Shown here: positions 23,413 to 31,762 of the stretch, one piece after another
How positions within the stretch are numbered: position 1 is the first letter of the stretch
How the letters are laid out: each line of letters begins with the position of its first letter
NCBI GenBank assembly: GCA_020723185.1
Contig: DYJI01000002.1
Span: 248,001 to 312,000 of the forward strand
From: Sideroxydans lithotrophicus
GTDB lineage: Bacteria > Pseudomonadota > Gammaproteobacteria > Burkholderiales > Gallionellaceae
Direction of reading: 5' to 3'
DNA length: 64,000 bases
The notes under the pieces: generated by a model
Databases searched by the model: none
Told to the model about the DNA's origin: nothing
Seen by the model: only the letters and a program-made list of their open reading frames with translations
Position numbers and translations under genes: made by a program

Positions 23413-24686
23413 ACGCCTCGCCGAACGCCGTCGAACTTGCACCCGGCACGCACTGGATCGGCGCGCTCGATCCCAGCCTGCGCGAGTTCGACATCATCCT
23501 GAAGACGGCGAACGGCACCACCTACAATTCCTACTGCGTGCGCGGCGACAACGGCGTGGCCATCATCGACACGGTGAAAGCTTCGCACGCGGAAGAGTTC
23601 TTCGCGCGCCTGGAACAGGCCGCGCGCTACGACGAGATCAGCACCATCGTGCTGAACCATCTGGAACCTGACCACAGCGGCGCACTGCCGGAGCTGATGC
23701 GGCGCGCGCCGCAGGCCAAGCTTTACATCTCGGCCAAAGCGCAACTGATGCTGAAGGCGTTGGTGAAGACCGACGATCTGCAGTTCAACATCGTTACCAC
23801 CGGCGACCGTGTCGAACTGGGTGGACGCACCCTGCATTTCTTCAGCACGCCATTCCTGCACTGGCCCGACACGCAATGCACGCTGGTTGAAGAACAGGGC
23901 ATCCTGTTCAGCGGCGATGTGTTCGGCTGCCATTTCTGCGATCCGCGTCTGTTCAATGACAAGGTCGGCGATTTCCGTTTCTCGTTCGAGTATTACTACC
24001 AGCACATCATGCGACCGTTCCGCGAGCATGTGCTGGAGGCGCTCGAACTGCTGGAGCCGCTGGAACTGAAAACCATCGCCCCCGCGCACGGCCCCATCCT
24101 GCGCGATGCGCCGCGCAGTTATCTGCAACGCTACAAACAACTGGCCGCACCGCTGTTGCACAACGAGGTCGGCGCGAACGACAAGTCATTGCTGGTGTTC
24201 TACATCTCCTCCTACGGCAACACCGCGCTGATGGCGCAGGCCGTGGCCGAAGGCGCGGAGACGGAAGCCGGTGTGCGCGTCTCGCTGTACGACCTGCAAG
24301 CCAGCGGCGGCCTGCCCTTCGTCGATCTGATCGAAGAAGCGGACGGCATCGCCATCGGTTCGCCCACCATCAACGGCGACGCGGTGAAGCCGGTGTGGGA
24401 TCTGCTGTCATCGCTGGCGGTGATCAAGGTGCGCGACAAGCTGGGCGCCTCGTTCGGCTCCTACGGCTGGAGCGGCGAGGCGATCAACATGATCGAAGAC
24501 CGCCTGCGCGGACTCAAGCTGCGCGTGCCGGTCAAGGGCGTGCGCGCCAAGCTGATCCCGAACGAGGAAGAGTTGCAGCGCTGCCGCGATCTGGGCAAAC
24601 AACTTGCACAACATCTGACCGGCAATCTGCAACGCCGCGTCATCTCCATGTCAGAACTACTTTCCCAGGAGCAATCGCATGCCTAA
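23409..24686 (+). CDS. Flavodiiron protein (A-type flavoprotein)
   Basis: A 425-aa protein with an N-terminal metallo-beta-lactamase-like diiron domain and a C-terminal flavodoxin domain (from about 255; FYISSYGNTALMA). Diiron ligands are in place: H84, E86, D88 in NHLEPDHSG, H151, D170 and H227 (APAHGP). Such enzymes reduce O2 to water or NO to N2O. In the nifB-nifQ segment the likely task is oxygen or NO removal for nitrogenase. The stop overlaps the ferredoxin start by 8 nt. Confidence 0.92.
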   Translation: MNASPNAVELAPGTHWIGALDPSLREFDIILKTANGTTYNSYCVRGDNGVAIIDTVKASHAEEFFARLEQAARYDEISTIVLNHLEPDHSGALPELMRRAPQAKLYISAKAQLMLKALVKTDDLQFNIVTTGDRVELGGRTLHFFSTPFLHWPDTQCTLVEEQGILFSGDVFGCHFCDPRLFNDKVGDFRFSFEYYYQHIMRPFREHVLEALELLEPLELKTIAPAHGPILRDAPRSYLQRYKQLAAPLLHNEVGANDKSLLVFYISSYGNTALMAQAVAEGAETEAGVRVSLYDLQASGGLPFVDLIEEADGIAIGSPTINGDAVKPVWDLLSSLAVIKVRDKLGASFGSYGWSGEAINMIEDRLRGLKLRVPVKGVRAKLIPNEEELQRCRDLGKQLAQHLTGNLQRRVISMSELLSQEQSHA

Positions 24687-24963
24687 GGCCAACGTCACAT
24701 TCGAAAAACTCGGCGTCACCATCAGCGTCCCGGCAGGCACGCGCCTGATCGAGATCAGCGAGAAGGTGGGTGCGAGCATCACCTACGGCTGCCGCGAAGG
24801 CGAATGCGGCACCTGCATCATGAAGATCGTCTCCGGCATGGAACACATGAGCGAACGCTCGGTGCTGGAAGACAAGGTGCTGCAAGAGAACATGGCCGGC
24901 AGCAGCCAGCGCCTCGCCTGTCAGGCGCAGGTGTTGGGCGGCGACATCACAGTTAAAGCATGA
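24679..24963 (+). CDS. [2Fe-2S] ferredoxin
   Basis: A 94-aa plant-type ferredoxin with ligands in CREGECGTC (about 38-46) and a distal Cys in RLACQAQV (about 80). It overlaps the end of the flavodiiron gene, so it may feed electrons to that enzyme. The stop TGA forms the first bases of the inverted-repeat element at 24961. Confidence 0.9.
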   Translation: MPKANVTFEKLGVTISVPAGTRLIEISEKVGASITYGCREGECGTCIMKIVSGMEHMSERSVLEDKVLQENMAGSSQRLACQAQVLGGDITVKA

Positions 24964-25105
24964 GTACGCCCATAAATCGATTTATCGGGCGAATCGCTTT
25001 GTCGCGTGCTCGCTCACTCCGCGCCTACCAAGACGGTATGTCTTGTCGTTCGCTGCGCGGCGACGCGCGCTTCATCCCGCTAAATACGATTTCTGGGCGT
25101 ACTCA
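24961..25105. repeat. 145-bp element with ~24-bp terminal inverted repeats (MITE-like)
   Basis: The left end TGAGTACGCCCATAAATCG pairs with the right end CGATTTCTGGGCGTACTCA. The middle contains a CAAGAC/GTCTTG hairpin. The whole sits between two ferredoxin genes and its left end supplies the stop codon of the first. No ORF inside. No second copy was seen in the window. Confidence 0.7.
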
Positions 25106-25142
25106 TTAGAATTTTCCAACCACCACAGTAGGAGTAACAGCA

Positions 25143-25502
25143 ATGCCTAACATCACTTTTTCCAGCCCCCTGCACAAGGACAAGACCGTCTACGCGACAG
25201 CGGGCAGCCACACCATGACCGTGCTGAAGCTGGCCAAGGACAATCACATCCCCATCGACTTCGGTTGCGAGAACGGCGAATGCGCGACCTGTCTGGTGAA
25301 GGTGACCAACCTCTCCAACAAGGGCCCGATGGCTGGTCCGCTGACCGACCGCGAGATCACCGTGCTGAAGCAGGAAGGCAAGATCACCGCCGCGCAGATC
25401 GAAGCGATGAAGGTCAACGACGTGGTCACCAGCGAATGGCGTCTGGCTTGCCAGATGGTGTTGCGCGACGAAGACGTGCTGATCGAATACCCGAGCAAAT
25501 AG
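25143..25502 (+). CDS. FeSII (Shethna)-type [2Fe-2S] protective ferredoxin
   Basis: A 119-aa protein starting NITFSSPLHKDKTVYA with cluster ligands in CENGECATC and a late Cys in WRLACQMV. The opening FSSPL, CLVKVTNL, LTDREITVLKQEGK and DEDVLIEY closely parallel Azotobacter FeSII, which binds oxidised nitrogenase and protects it from O2. The long loop between CLVK and RLACQ holds the residues that contact nitrogenase in FeSII. It follows an AGGAG site. Confidence 0.85.
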   Translation: MPNITFSSPLHKDKTVYATAGSHTMTVLKLAKDNHIPIDFGCENGECATCLVKVTNLSNKGPMAGPLTDREITVLKQEGKITAAQIEAMKVNDVVTSEWRLACQMVLRDEDVLIEYPSK

Positions 25503-25511
25503 GAGCCGACC

Positions 25512-26093
25512 ATGCAGCCCGCCGTCATGCTCGCAACCAGAACGCCCCCGCAGCCGGAAGGCCTGCATGCGGAGTTGATGACGCACGCGGCCGGGCTGCC
25601 CAATGATGAGATATTCGCGCAGATGATCGCCAGCCAGACTGCCGGCATCGGCGCCCTGCCGCCCGGCCTGGGCCTGTGCGAGGAAGACTTCGCCGCACTG
25701 CTGTCGCGCCACTTCCCCGGCATGCAGCTGGTGCTGCGCGCCGCCGCTCCCGAGGCAGATGAACGCGCGCTGGAGCGCGACGACGTGCTCGCACTGATCC
25801 TCGAACATCGTGCGCTGGCCGACGAATCCGAGCGCTGGATGGCGGAGATCGTCACCGCCGCCTGCATGGCGAACGACCACCTGTGGCAGGATCTCGGCCT
25901 GTGGTCGCGCAAGTATCTCAGCCAGTTGATGACGCAGAACTTCCCCACCCTTGCCGCGAAAAACAACAAGGACATGAAGTGGAAGAAGTTCCTCTACAAG
26001 CAACTGTGCGAAAGGGAAGATATCCGCGTCTGCCGCGCGCCGAGTTGCGAAGTATGCGCGGACTACGCGAAGTGTTTTGGGCCGGAGGAGTGA
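25512..26093 (+). CDS. nifQ: NifQ, molybdenum donor for FeMo-co synthesis
   Basis: A 193-aa protein with the diagnostic C-terminal motif Cx5Cx2Cx5C in VCRAPSCEVCADYAKCFG, which holds the Mo-Fe-S cluster. The conserved LWQDLGLWSRKYLSQLMTQNFP and NNKDMKWKKFLYKQLCERE also match NifQ. It starts 9 nt after the FeSII-like gene (AGGAG site), so it is in the same transcript. Confidence 0.94.
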   Translation: MQPAVMLATRTPPQPEGLHAELMTHAAGLPNDEIFAQMIASQTAGIGALPPGLGLCEEDFAALLSRHFPGMQLVLRAAAPEADERALERDDVLALILEHRALADESERWMAEIVTAACMANDHLWQDLGLWSRKYLSQLMTQNFPTLAAKNNKDMKWKKFLYKQLCEREDIRVCRAPSCEVCADYAKCFGPEE

Positions 26094-26101
26094 TGCAAAA
26101 C

Positions 26102-26181
26102 GTAGGATGGGTGGAGCGCAGCGATACCCATCGTTTGGCTGATGATGATCGATGGGTATCGCGCTGCTCCACCCATCCTAC
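26102..26181. repeat. 80-bp near-perfect palindrome (GGATGGGT family)
   Basis: GTAGGATGGGTGGAGCGCAGCG at the left is matched by its inverse at the right around a short loop (GATGATGATC). Repeats of this kind are widespread in betaproteobacterial intergenic DNA. It begins 8 bp after nifQ and could act as an RNA hairpin. Confidence 0.9.
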
Positions 26182-26192
26182 AACTCATTGGC

Positions 26193-26313
26193 CGTCATAC
26201 CGGCACAGGCCGGTATCCAGTCAAAACATGCATCCTGCAAAGCAGGCAAAACCGGTGTTGTCCCGCTGCGCGGGGAGTTTTTTATCATCTGGATTCCGGC
26301 CTGCGCCGGATAA
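26193..26313. repeat. Dispersed palindromic repeat, copy 2
   Basis: Begins CGTCATACCGGCACAGGCC and ends with CTGGATTCCGGCCTGCGCCGG; the final GAATGACG is degraded. It has the internal CCCGCTGCGCGGGG hairpin. It lies directly after the GGATGGGT palindrome, so two element types fill the nifQ-draG gap. Confidence 0.85.
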
Positions 26314-26381
26314 CCAGCCACTTGCCAGCTTTGCTGGCTTAGTGGATTGGCTAGTAGTTCCATCAATGACGGCGGTTTGAA

Positions 26382-27263
26382 ATGTCTGCTTCTGACCGTG
26401 CCATCGCCGCTTACCTCGGCCTCGCCATCGGCGATGCGCTGGGCGCGACGGTGGAGTTCATGACGCCACGCGAGATCAAAGCGAAATACGGCGTACATGA
26501 CAAACTCATCGGCGGGGGCTGGCTCCATCTCAAACCCGGTCAGGTCACCGACGACACCACCATGTCGCTCGCACTCGGCACCTCCATCCTCAAGGCAGGC
26601 AAGGTCGATGCACATGCTGCCGCGCAAGCCTTCGACGACTGGATGCGCGGCAAGCCGGTGGACATCGGCAACACCGTGCGCCGCAACCTGCTGCAATTCC
26701 GCAAGACGGGAAACCCCGAAGCCCCCTACTCAGACCACGATGCCGGCAACGGCGCGGCGATGCGCGTGCTGCCGGTCGCACTCGCCACCTTCGGACAGAG
26801 CGAAGACGCGGTGCGCGCCGCCTGCCGCGCACAGGCGCACGTCACCCACCATTGCGCACTATCGGATGCTGCCTGTGAATGTCTGGTGCTGATGGTGCAA
26901 GACGCACTGCGCGGCGCAAGCAAGAACGACCTGCTACACAAACACGCCCACCCCCTCGCGCAACAACATCCCTCGTTCAAATTCCGCGCCGTCAAACCCG
27001 CCGCCAATCCCAGCGGCTACATCGCCGACACTATGCCAGCCGTGTTCCAGAGCTTCTTCGATACCGACGATCTGCACGATTGCCTGGTCGATGTAGTCAA
27101 TCGCGGCGGCGATGCCGACACCACCGGTGCCATCGCCGGCATGCTGGCGGGGGCGATGTATGGGATGGCAGGCATGCGCAAGGACTGGCTGGACACGCTG
27201 GACAAGGTGATAAGCACCAACTGTCGGGAACAGGCTGGCGCACTCCTGCAAATGCCGGTCTAG
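26382..27263 (+). CDS. draG: DraG, ADP-ribosyl-dinitrogenase reductase hydrolase
   Basis: A 293-aa protein of the ADP-ribosylglycohydrolase family that removes ADP-ribose from the Fe protein (NifH) and so reactivates nitrogenase. Dimanganese-site motifs are present: GDALGATVEF, VTDDTTMSLALG, DAGNGAAMRVLP and NRGGDADTTGAIAG. Length equals characterised DraG. No draT (the modifying transferase) is found in the window. The gap to nifQ holds two repeats and a GCCAGC/GCTGGC hairpin, so it may have its own promoter. Confidence 0.92.
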   Translation: MSASDRAIAAYLGLAIGDALGATVEFMTPREIKAKYGVHDKLIGGGWLHLKPGQVTDDTTMSLALGTSILKAGKVDAHAAAQAFDDWMRGKPVDIGNTVRRNLLQFRKTGNPEAPYSDHDAGNGAAMRVLPVALATFGQSEDAVRAACRAQAHVTHHCALSDAACECLVLMVQDALRGASKNDLLHKHAHPLAQQHPSFKFRAVKPAANPSGYIADTMPAVFQSFFDTDDLHDCLVDVVNRGGDADTTGAIAGMLAGAMYGMAGMRKDWLDTLDKVISTNCREQAGALLQMPV

Positions 27264-27349
27264 ACGTAGCCTCCTGATACAACATCCCTCCTTCCCGTCC
27301 AGGCATCCGATACGGTGACGAACATACGCCGTGCTGCTATCTTGTACGC

Positions 27350-28882
27350 ATGCAAGCTCATATCCCTACTATCTTCCTTGTTATCATTACGATCAGTTTC
27401 GCGCTCGCCGCCGCGATCGCCATGGTCAGCCTCGGCCGCAGGCACGGACTGATGCCGTGGGCATTCGGGCTCGCGCTGCACGGCATCGCCTATGTTTTCT
27501 TCAGCCTGCGCGGGGAGATCAGCGACTTCCTCAGCATCGTCGTCGCCAGCACCGCCATCTCCACCATGCTCGCTTTGTTTGCGGGCGGGATACGCAATAT
27601 CAGCGGCCGCAGACCCTACCTGTGGCTGATCTGGGTACCGGTGCCGATCATCGCACTCGGCCTGAGCCTGTTGCTGGACGACTTCATCGCCCGCGTCGTG
27701 TTCAGTGCCGTGGTCTACATCTTCCAAGGCGGTCTCATCGGATGGTTCGCTTACCGCAGCGATTTCCAGAGCCGGGGGCGCTATGTGGTGATGGCCAGCA
27801 CGCTGCTCCTTATCGTGGTCATGCTCATGCGCCTGCTGGGCGCACTGAACGGATCGCTGCCGATCTCCACCATCACCGCTTCCAGCCCGCTGCAGACGCT
27901 GACCTTCCTGATGACTATCGTCTCCACGCTGCTGACCGTGATCGGCATGCTGCTGATGACCTGGGAGCGCAACGAGCAACTGATCCGGGAATCCGAGATC
28001 CGCATGCGTACCCTGTTCGAAAGTACCAGCGATGCGGTGATGCTGCTCGACGAGCGCGGGTTCTTTGAATGCAACCCGGCCACGCTGAAAATGTTCGGCT
28101 GCCCGTCGAAGGAGGTCTTCGTCACCAAGAAACCGGCCGACCTGTCACCGCCGCAACAACCCGACGGCACCGACTCAGACGCCCTGGCCCAGCAGCAGAT
28201 CGCGAAGGCCATGCGCGAATCGAGCAACCGCTTCGAATGGGTGCACCAGCGCCTGGATGACGGCCGCAGTTTCCCCGCCGAGGTGCTGCTCAACGCCATG
28301 GACTTCAACGGGCGGCATGTGCTGCAGGCGGTGGTGCGCGACATAACGGAGCGCAAGCGGCTGCAGGCGGAGCTCGAACGACAGGCCCACCACGACAATC
28401 TGACCGGACTGCACAGCCGCGGCCACTTCATGCAACGGGCCGAACTCGAAGTGTCCCGTGCCTTGCGGTATGCCCAGCCGCTGTCCCTGCTGATGATGGA
28501 TATCGACGACTTCAAGAAGGTCAACGACACGCACGGCCACAAGGCGGGCGACGAAGTATTGAAGAAACTCGCGGAAGTCTGCCGCGCCACCCTGCGCGAG
28601 GTCGATGTGCCCGGTCGCATCGGTGGCGAGGAGTTCGCGGTGATATTGCCCGAGACCGGTATCGATGATGCACAAGAGGTCGCCGAAAGATTAAGGGAGA
28701 ACATCGCCAATGCACAAGTCATGGCACCCCCAAGCCTGATCCAGAACTTCACGATCTCGATCGGCGTCGCCACTCTCGGGCCCGCCAACGGCAACCTCGA
28801 TGCGCTGCTGGGTTCGGCGGACAAAGCCCTTTATGCGGCAAAAGATGCCGGTAAGAACAGAGTCATACGCAGTACAGCATGA
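27350..28882 (+). CDS. Membrane PAS-GGDEF diguanylate cyclase
   Basis: A 510-aa protein with about six or seven N-terminal membrane helices (residues 5-205), a PAS domain (about 215-340) and a GGDEF domain ending near 505 with an active GGEEF (PGRIGGEEFAVILPETG). There is no EAL domain, so it only makes cyclic-di-GMP. It lies alone between draG and umuD. Confidence 0.9.
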   Translation: MQAHIPTIFLVIITISFALAAAIAMVSLGRRHGLMPWAFGLALHGIAYVFFSLRGEISDFLSIVVASTAISTMLALFAGGIRNISGRRPYLWLIWVPVPIIALGLSLLLDDFIARVVFSAVVYIFQGGLIGWFAYRSDFQSRGRYVVMASTLLLIVVMLMRLLGALNGSLPISTITASSPLQTLTFLMTIVSTLLTVIGMLLMTWERNEQLIRESEIRMRTLFESTSDAVMLLDERGFFECNPATLKMFGCPSKEVFVTKKPADLSPPQQPDGTDSDALAQQQIAKAMRESSNRFEWVHQRLDDGRSFPAEVLLNAMDFNGRHVLQAVVRDITERKRLQAELERQAHHDNLTGLHSRGHFMQRAELEVSRALRYAQPLSLLMMDIDDFKKVNDTHGHKAGDEVLKKLAEVCRATLREVDVPGRIGGEEFAVILPETGIDDAQEVAERLRENIANAQVMAPPSLIQNFTISIGVATLGPANGNLDALLGSADKALYAAKDAGKNRVIRSTA

Positions 28883-28889
28883 TTGGCGC

Positions 28890-28937
28890 TTGACGTCAGA
28901 ACGAACGTTCTTTACAGTGCGAAGAACGTTCGTTCTG
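28890..28937 (+). promoter_or_regulatory. umuD promoter with long perfect palindrome, LexA-type operator candidate
   Basis: Two 16-bp arms CAGAACGAACGTTCTT (28897-28912) and AAGAACGTTCGTTCTG (28922-28937) form a perfect inverted repeat around a 9-bp centre. Each arm holds GAAC-N4-GTTC, the LexA box form of Gram-positive bacteria rather than the CTGT-N8-ACAG of gamma/betaproteobacteria. A TTGACG -35 at 28890 and a TTACAG-type -10 near 28912 lie within it. Confidence 0.7.
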
Positions 28938-28949
28938 TGTGAGATTGCC

Positions 28950-29429
28950 ATGATTCGTTTGACCCCCAACACCGCCTTGCGCGGCGCGCACATGCCCCAC
29001 TCGGCGCTGCTGTCGCTAACCCGCCCCAACCGCACCATGTTCGAGAAGCAACGCGCGCTGTTGCGCAAAGCCGTCCCGGCAGGTTTCCCGTCGCCCGCCG
29101 ACGACTATGTGGAACGCCGTTTGAGTCTGGACGAGCACCTGATCCAGCACAAGGAATCCACCTTCTTCATGCGCGTGGCTGGCCATTCCATGCGCGAGCT
29201 AGGCATCTACGACGGCGACCTGCTGATCATCGACCGCGCGCTGCCCGCCACGCAAGACTGCGTGGTGGTCGCGGTGATCGACGGCGAATTCACCGTGAAG
29301 CAACTGCACTACACCCCGCAAGGCAAAGTGCTGCGCGCCGCCCACCCGGACTATCCCGACATCGTCATCAGCGACGAACAGGATTTTTCCATCTGGGGGG
29401 TGGTGCAGTGGAATGTGCACAAGGTTTGA
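28950..29429 (+). CDS. umuD: UmuD, LexA-like self-cleaving subunit of DNA polymerase V
   Basis: A 159-aa S24 peptidase-family protein. Catalytic Ser80 (AGHSM) and Lys117 (FTVKQL) are present, and the cleavage site is A44-G45 in VPAGFPSPADDYVE. The N-terminus is about 20 residues longer than E. coli UmuD, so a later ATG (codon 15) is possible. It lies 12 nt after a perfect palindrome that is likely its operator. It belongs with umuC although an inverted-repeat element sits between them. Confidence 0.93.
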   Translation: MIRLTPNTALRGAHMPHSALLSLTRPNRTMFEKQRALLRKAVPAGFPSPADDYVERRLSLDEHLIQHKESTFFMRVAGHSMRELGIYDGDLLIIDRALPATQDCVVVAVIDGEFTVKQLHYTPQGKVLRAAHPDYPDIVISDEQDFSIWGVVQWNVHKV

Positions 29430-29454
29430 ACCCTGGTTTCCATTAGAAGGAACC

Positions 29455-29582
29455 CGTCATTCCGGCGAAGGCCGGAATCCAGATGATTAAACAAGTTCCC
29501 ACGAAAGTGGGCCAACATCATGGCGTTGTCCGCTTCGCGGGATAGTCTTTTGTGCTGGATACCGGCCTCCGCCGGTATGACG
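29455..29582. repeat. Dispersed palindromic repeat, copy 3 (between umuD and umuC)
   Basis: A 128-bp element, CGTCATTCCGGCGAAGGCC at the left and GGATACCGGCCTCCGCCGGTATGACG at the right, with compensating A/T changes (ATTCC versus ATACC) in the tips. The interior holds CCGCTTCGCGGG. It splits the umuDC pair. Confidence 0.9.
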
Positions 29583-29623
29583 AATCAATCAGCGCTTACT
29601 TTGAATCTTCAGAGGTCCCCGGA

Positions 29624-30901
29624 ATGAAGCGCGCCATCGCACTGGTCGACTGCAACAACTTCTACGTCTCCTGCGAACGCCTGTTCCAGCCCAAGCTGGA
29701 AGGCAAGCCGGTCGTGGTGCTTTCCAACAACGACGGTTGCGTGGTGTCGCGTTCGCAGGAGGTGAAGGACCTCGGCATGAAGATGGCGGTGCCCTGGTAT
29801 CAGATGAAGGCGCTCGCCAAGCGGCACGGCATCGTGGCCTTCTCTTCCAACTATGCCTTGTATGCCGACATCTCCAACCGCGTGATGTCGTTGCTGTCGC
29901 AGTTCAGCCCGCAGCAGGAGGTGTATTCCATCGACGAGTCTTTCCTGGAGCTGACCGGCATGCCCGGCAGCCACGCCGAGTACGGACAACTCATGCGCCA
30001 CACCATCCGCCAGTGCGTGGGCATCCCGGTGTGCGTGGGTATCGCGCAGAGCAAGACGCTGGCCAAACTCGCCAACCATGTCGCCAAGAAGCAGCCGCAG
30101 CGCAACGGCGTGTGCGACTTCAACAGCATGGATGAATATGAGCTGGATGCGCTGCTCGCCAGCATCGAGGTGGGCGAAGTGTGGGGCGTGGGTCGGCGCA
30201 CCGCGCCGAAGTTGCAGGAGATCGGTATCCGCAGCGTGCTCGACCTGAAGCGCGCGCCGGCCAAACAGTTGCGCGACCGCTTCAGCGTGGTGTTCGAACG
30301 CATCGTGTCGGAGCTGAACGGCGTCGCCTGTCTGGAGCTGGACGAGCTGCCGCACGACAAGCAGCAGATCATCTGTTCGCGCTCGTTCGGCATGCTCACT
30401 TCCAGCCTTGACGATCTGGAACAGGCGGCCATCGCCTACACCACGCGCGCCGTGGAGAAACTGCGCCAGCAAAAGTCCCTCGCCGGCGCGCTGCACATCT
30501 ACGTGCGCACCAACCCGCACCGCGAACAGGACAGGCAATACCAGCAAGGCATCCTCGTGCCGCTGGATGAAGCGGGCGACGACACGCGCGTGTTCTGCAA
30601 AGCGGCGCTGCACGGCCTGCGCCAGATCTACCGCAGCGGCTACGCCTACCAGAAGGTGGGCGTGATGCTGGCCGAGATCATCCCCGCCAGCGAACGCCCG
30701 CGCACTTTGTTCGACGACGATGCCGCGCGCGAAAGATCACGATCGCTGATGAACACCCTCGACCACATCAACCGCCGGATGGGCAGCGGCACGCTCAGAT
30801 TGCTGGGAGAAGGAGCGAACCAGACTTGGGCGATGCGCAGGGAGAGCGGTTCGCGGCGCTATACGACGGAGTGGGATGGCTTGCAGGTCTGCAATTGTTA
30901 G
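29624..30901 (+). CDS. umuC: UmuC, Y-family DNA polymerase V catalytic subunit
   Basis: A 425-aa translesion polymerase. The catalytic acidic residues are in ALVDCNNFYVSCE (near residue 8) and YSIDESFLEL (near 104), with the little-finger and C-terminal UmuC extension (SRSFGMLTSSLDDL, RTLFDDD). I took the ATG at 29624 (MKRAIALVDCNN); the longer ORF runs back into the repeat element and is not homologous. Convergent with nifM, 15 nt apart. Confidence 0.95.
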   Translation: MKRAIALVDCNNFYVSCERLFQPKLEGKPVVVLSNNDGCVVSRSQEVKDLGMKMAVPWYQMKALAKRHGIVAFSSNYALYADISNRVMSLLSQFSPQQEVYSIDESFLELTGMPGSHAEYGQLMRHTIRQCVGIPVCVGIAQSKTLAKLANHVAKKQPQRNGVCDFNSMDEYELDALLASIEVGEVWGVGRRTAPKLQEIGIRSVLDLKRAPAKQLRDRFSVVFERIVSELNGVACLELDELPHDKQQIICSRSFGMLTSSLDDLEQAAIAYTTRAVEKLRQQKSLAGALHIYVRTNPHREQDRQYQQGILVPLDEAGDDTRVFCKAALHGLRQIYRSGYAYQKVGVMLAEIIPASERPRTLFDDDAARERSRSLMNTLDHINRRMGSGTLRLLGEGANQTWAMRRESGSRRYTTEWDGLQVCNC

Positions 30902-30916
30902 CCGCAAAAGGCAGCC

Positions 30917-31762
30917 TCACTTCCCCAGCAAAACCTTCATCCACCCCTGCTGCACCGCACGCTTGCGCTTCTTCTCCAGCACTTTGCGGATGGATGATTT
31001 CGCCTGCGCGAAGTCCAGCACGCTGGCTGGGGTGATGGTGTCGCAGCGCAACACGTGGAAGCCGAGTTCGGATTCGATCACGTCGCTGACCTCTCCCGCC
31101 TGCAGTGCGAACAGGGCCTGTTCCAGTTCCGGGAAGAGTTTTCCGCGCGGCAGGTCGCCTAGCTTGCCGCCTTCCAGCGCGGTGGGACATTCGGAATGCT
31201 TGAGTGCCTGCTCCTCGAAGCGCCCCGGTTCCTTGCGCACACGCTTTGCGATCTCTGTGATGCGCTGGAGCGCCGCCTCGCGCGTGTTCTCCGGGATGGT
31301 CTCGTTGATGGTGACCAAGATGTGGCGCGCCAGCCGTGTCTCCTGTCGCCGGAACTGGTCGGGATGGTACTGGTAGTACAACTCGACATCGGTGTCGGTG
31401 ACATGCTCGGCATGCGTGCCGACCTTTTCCAGGATGGCTTCCACCCTGAGTTCGCGTTCCAGTGCTTCGGCGAACGCCGTTTCGCTCAGACCATTGCTGG
31501 CCAGATCGTCCGCGAAGTCGTCCTCGTTCTCGTAGCGGCCGCGAATCTCCTGCAGCGCGGACTTCAGCGTGGCGGGAGGCACCATCGCGTCGCGCGCCTC
31601 GGGGGCGGCAAGGATGCGCGCTTCGAGTTCGAACTGTTTCTGCGCCATGCTCTGCACGCGCTCGGTCTCGTCCGCTTCCAGCGCGGCGGGCGCTTTGCCG
31701 TACAGTTTCTGCGCGGCTTTCAGCGCGAGGTAGGCGACGCCGCTCTCGATCACTTCAGGCAT
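30917..31762 (-). CDS. nifM: NifM, parvulin-type prolyl isomerase for NifH maturation
   Basis: A 281-aa protein: an N-terminal helical region of the NifM type (about 1-125) and a parvulin domain (about 135-255; RLARHILVTINETIPENT, LKHSECPTALEGGKLGDLPRGKLFPELEQALFAL). NifM is needed for active Fe protein (NifH). The ATG at 31762 follows AAGGAGG and lies within the end of nifZ (8-nt overlap). It is the last gene of the nif operon. Confidence 0.93.
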   Translation of the reverse strand: MPEVIESGVAYLALKAAQKLYGKAPAALEADETERVQSMAQKQFELEARILAAPEARDAMVPPATLKSALQEIRGRYENEDDFADDLASNGLSETAFAEALERELRVEAILEKVGTHAEHVTDTDVELYYQYHPDQFRRQETRLARHILVTINETIPENTREAALQRITEIAKRVRKEPGRFEEQALKHSECPTALEGGKLGDLPRGKLFPELEQALFALQAGEVSDVIESELGFHVLRCDTITPASVLDFAQAKSSIRKVLEKKRKRAVQQGWMKVLLGK

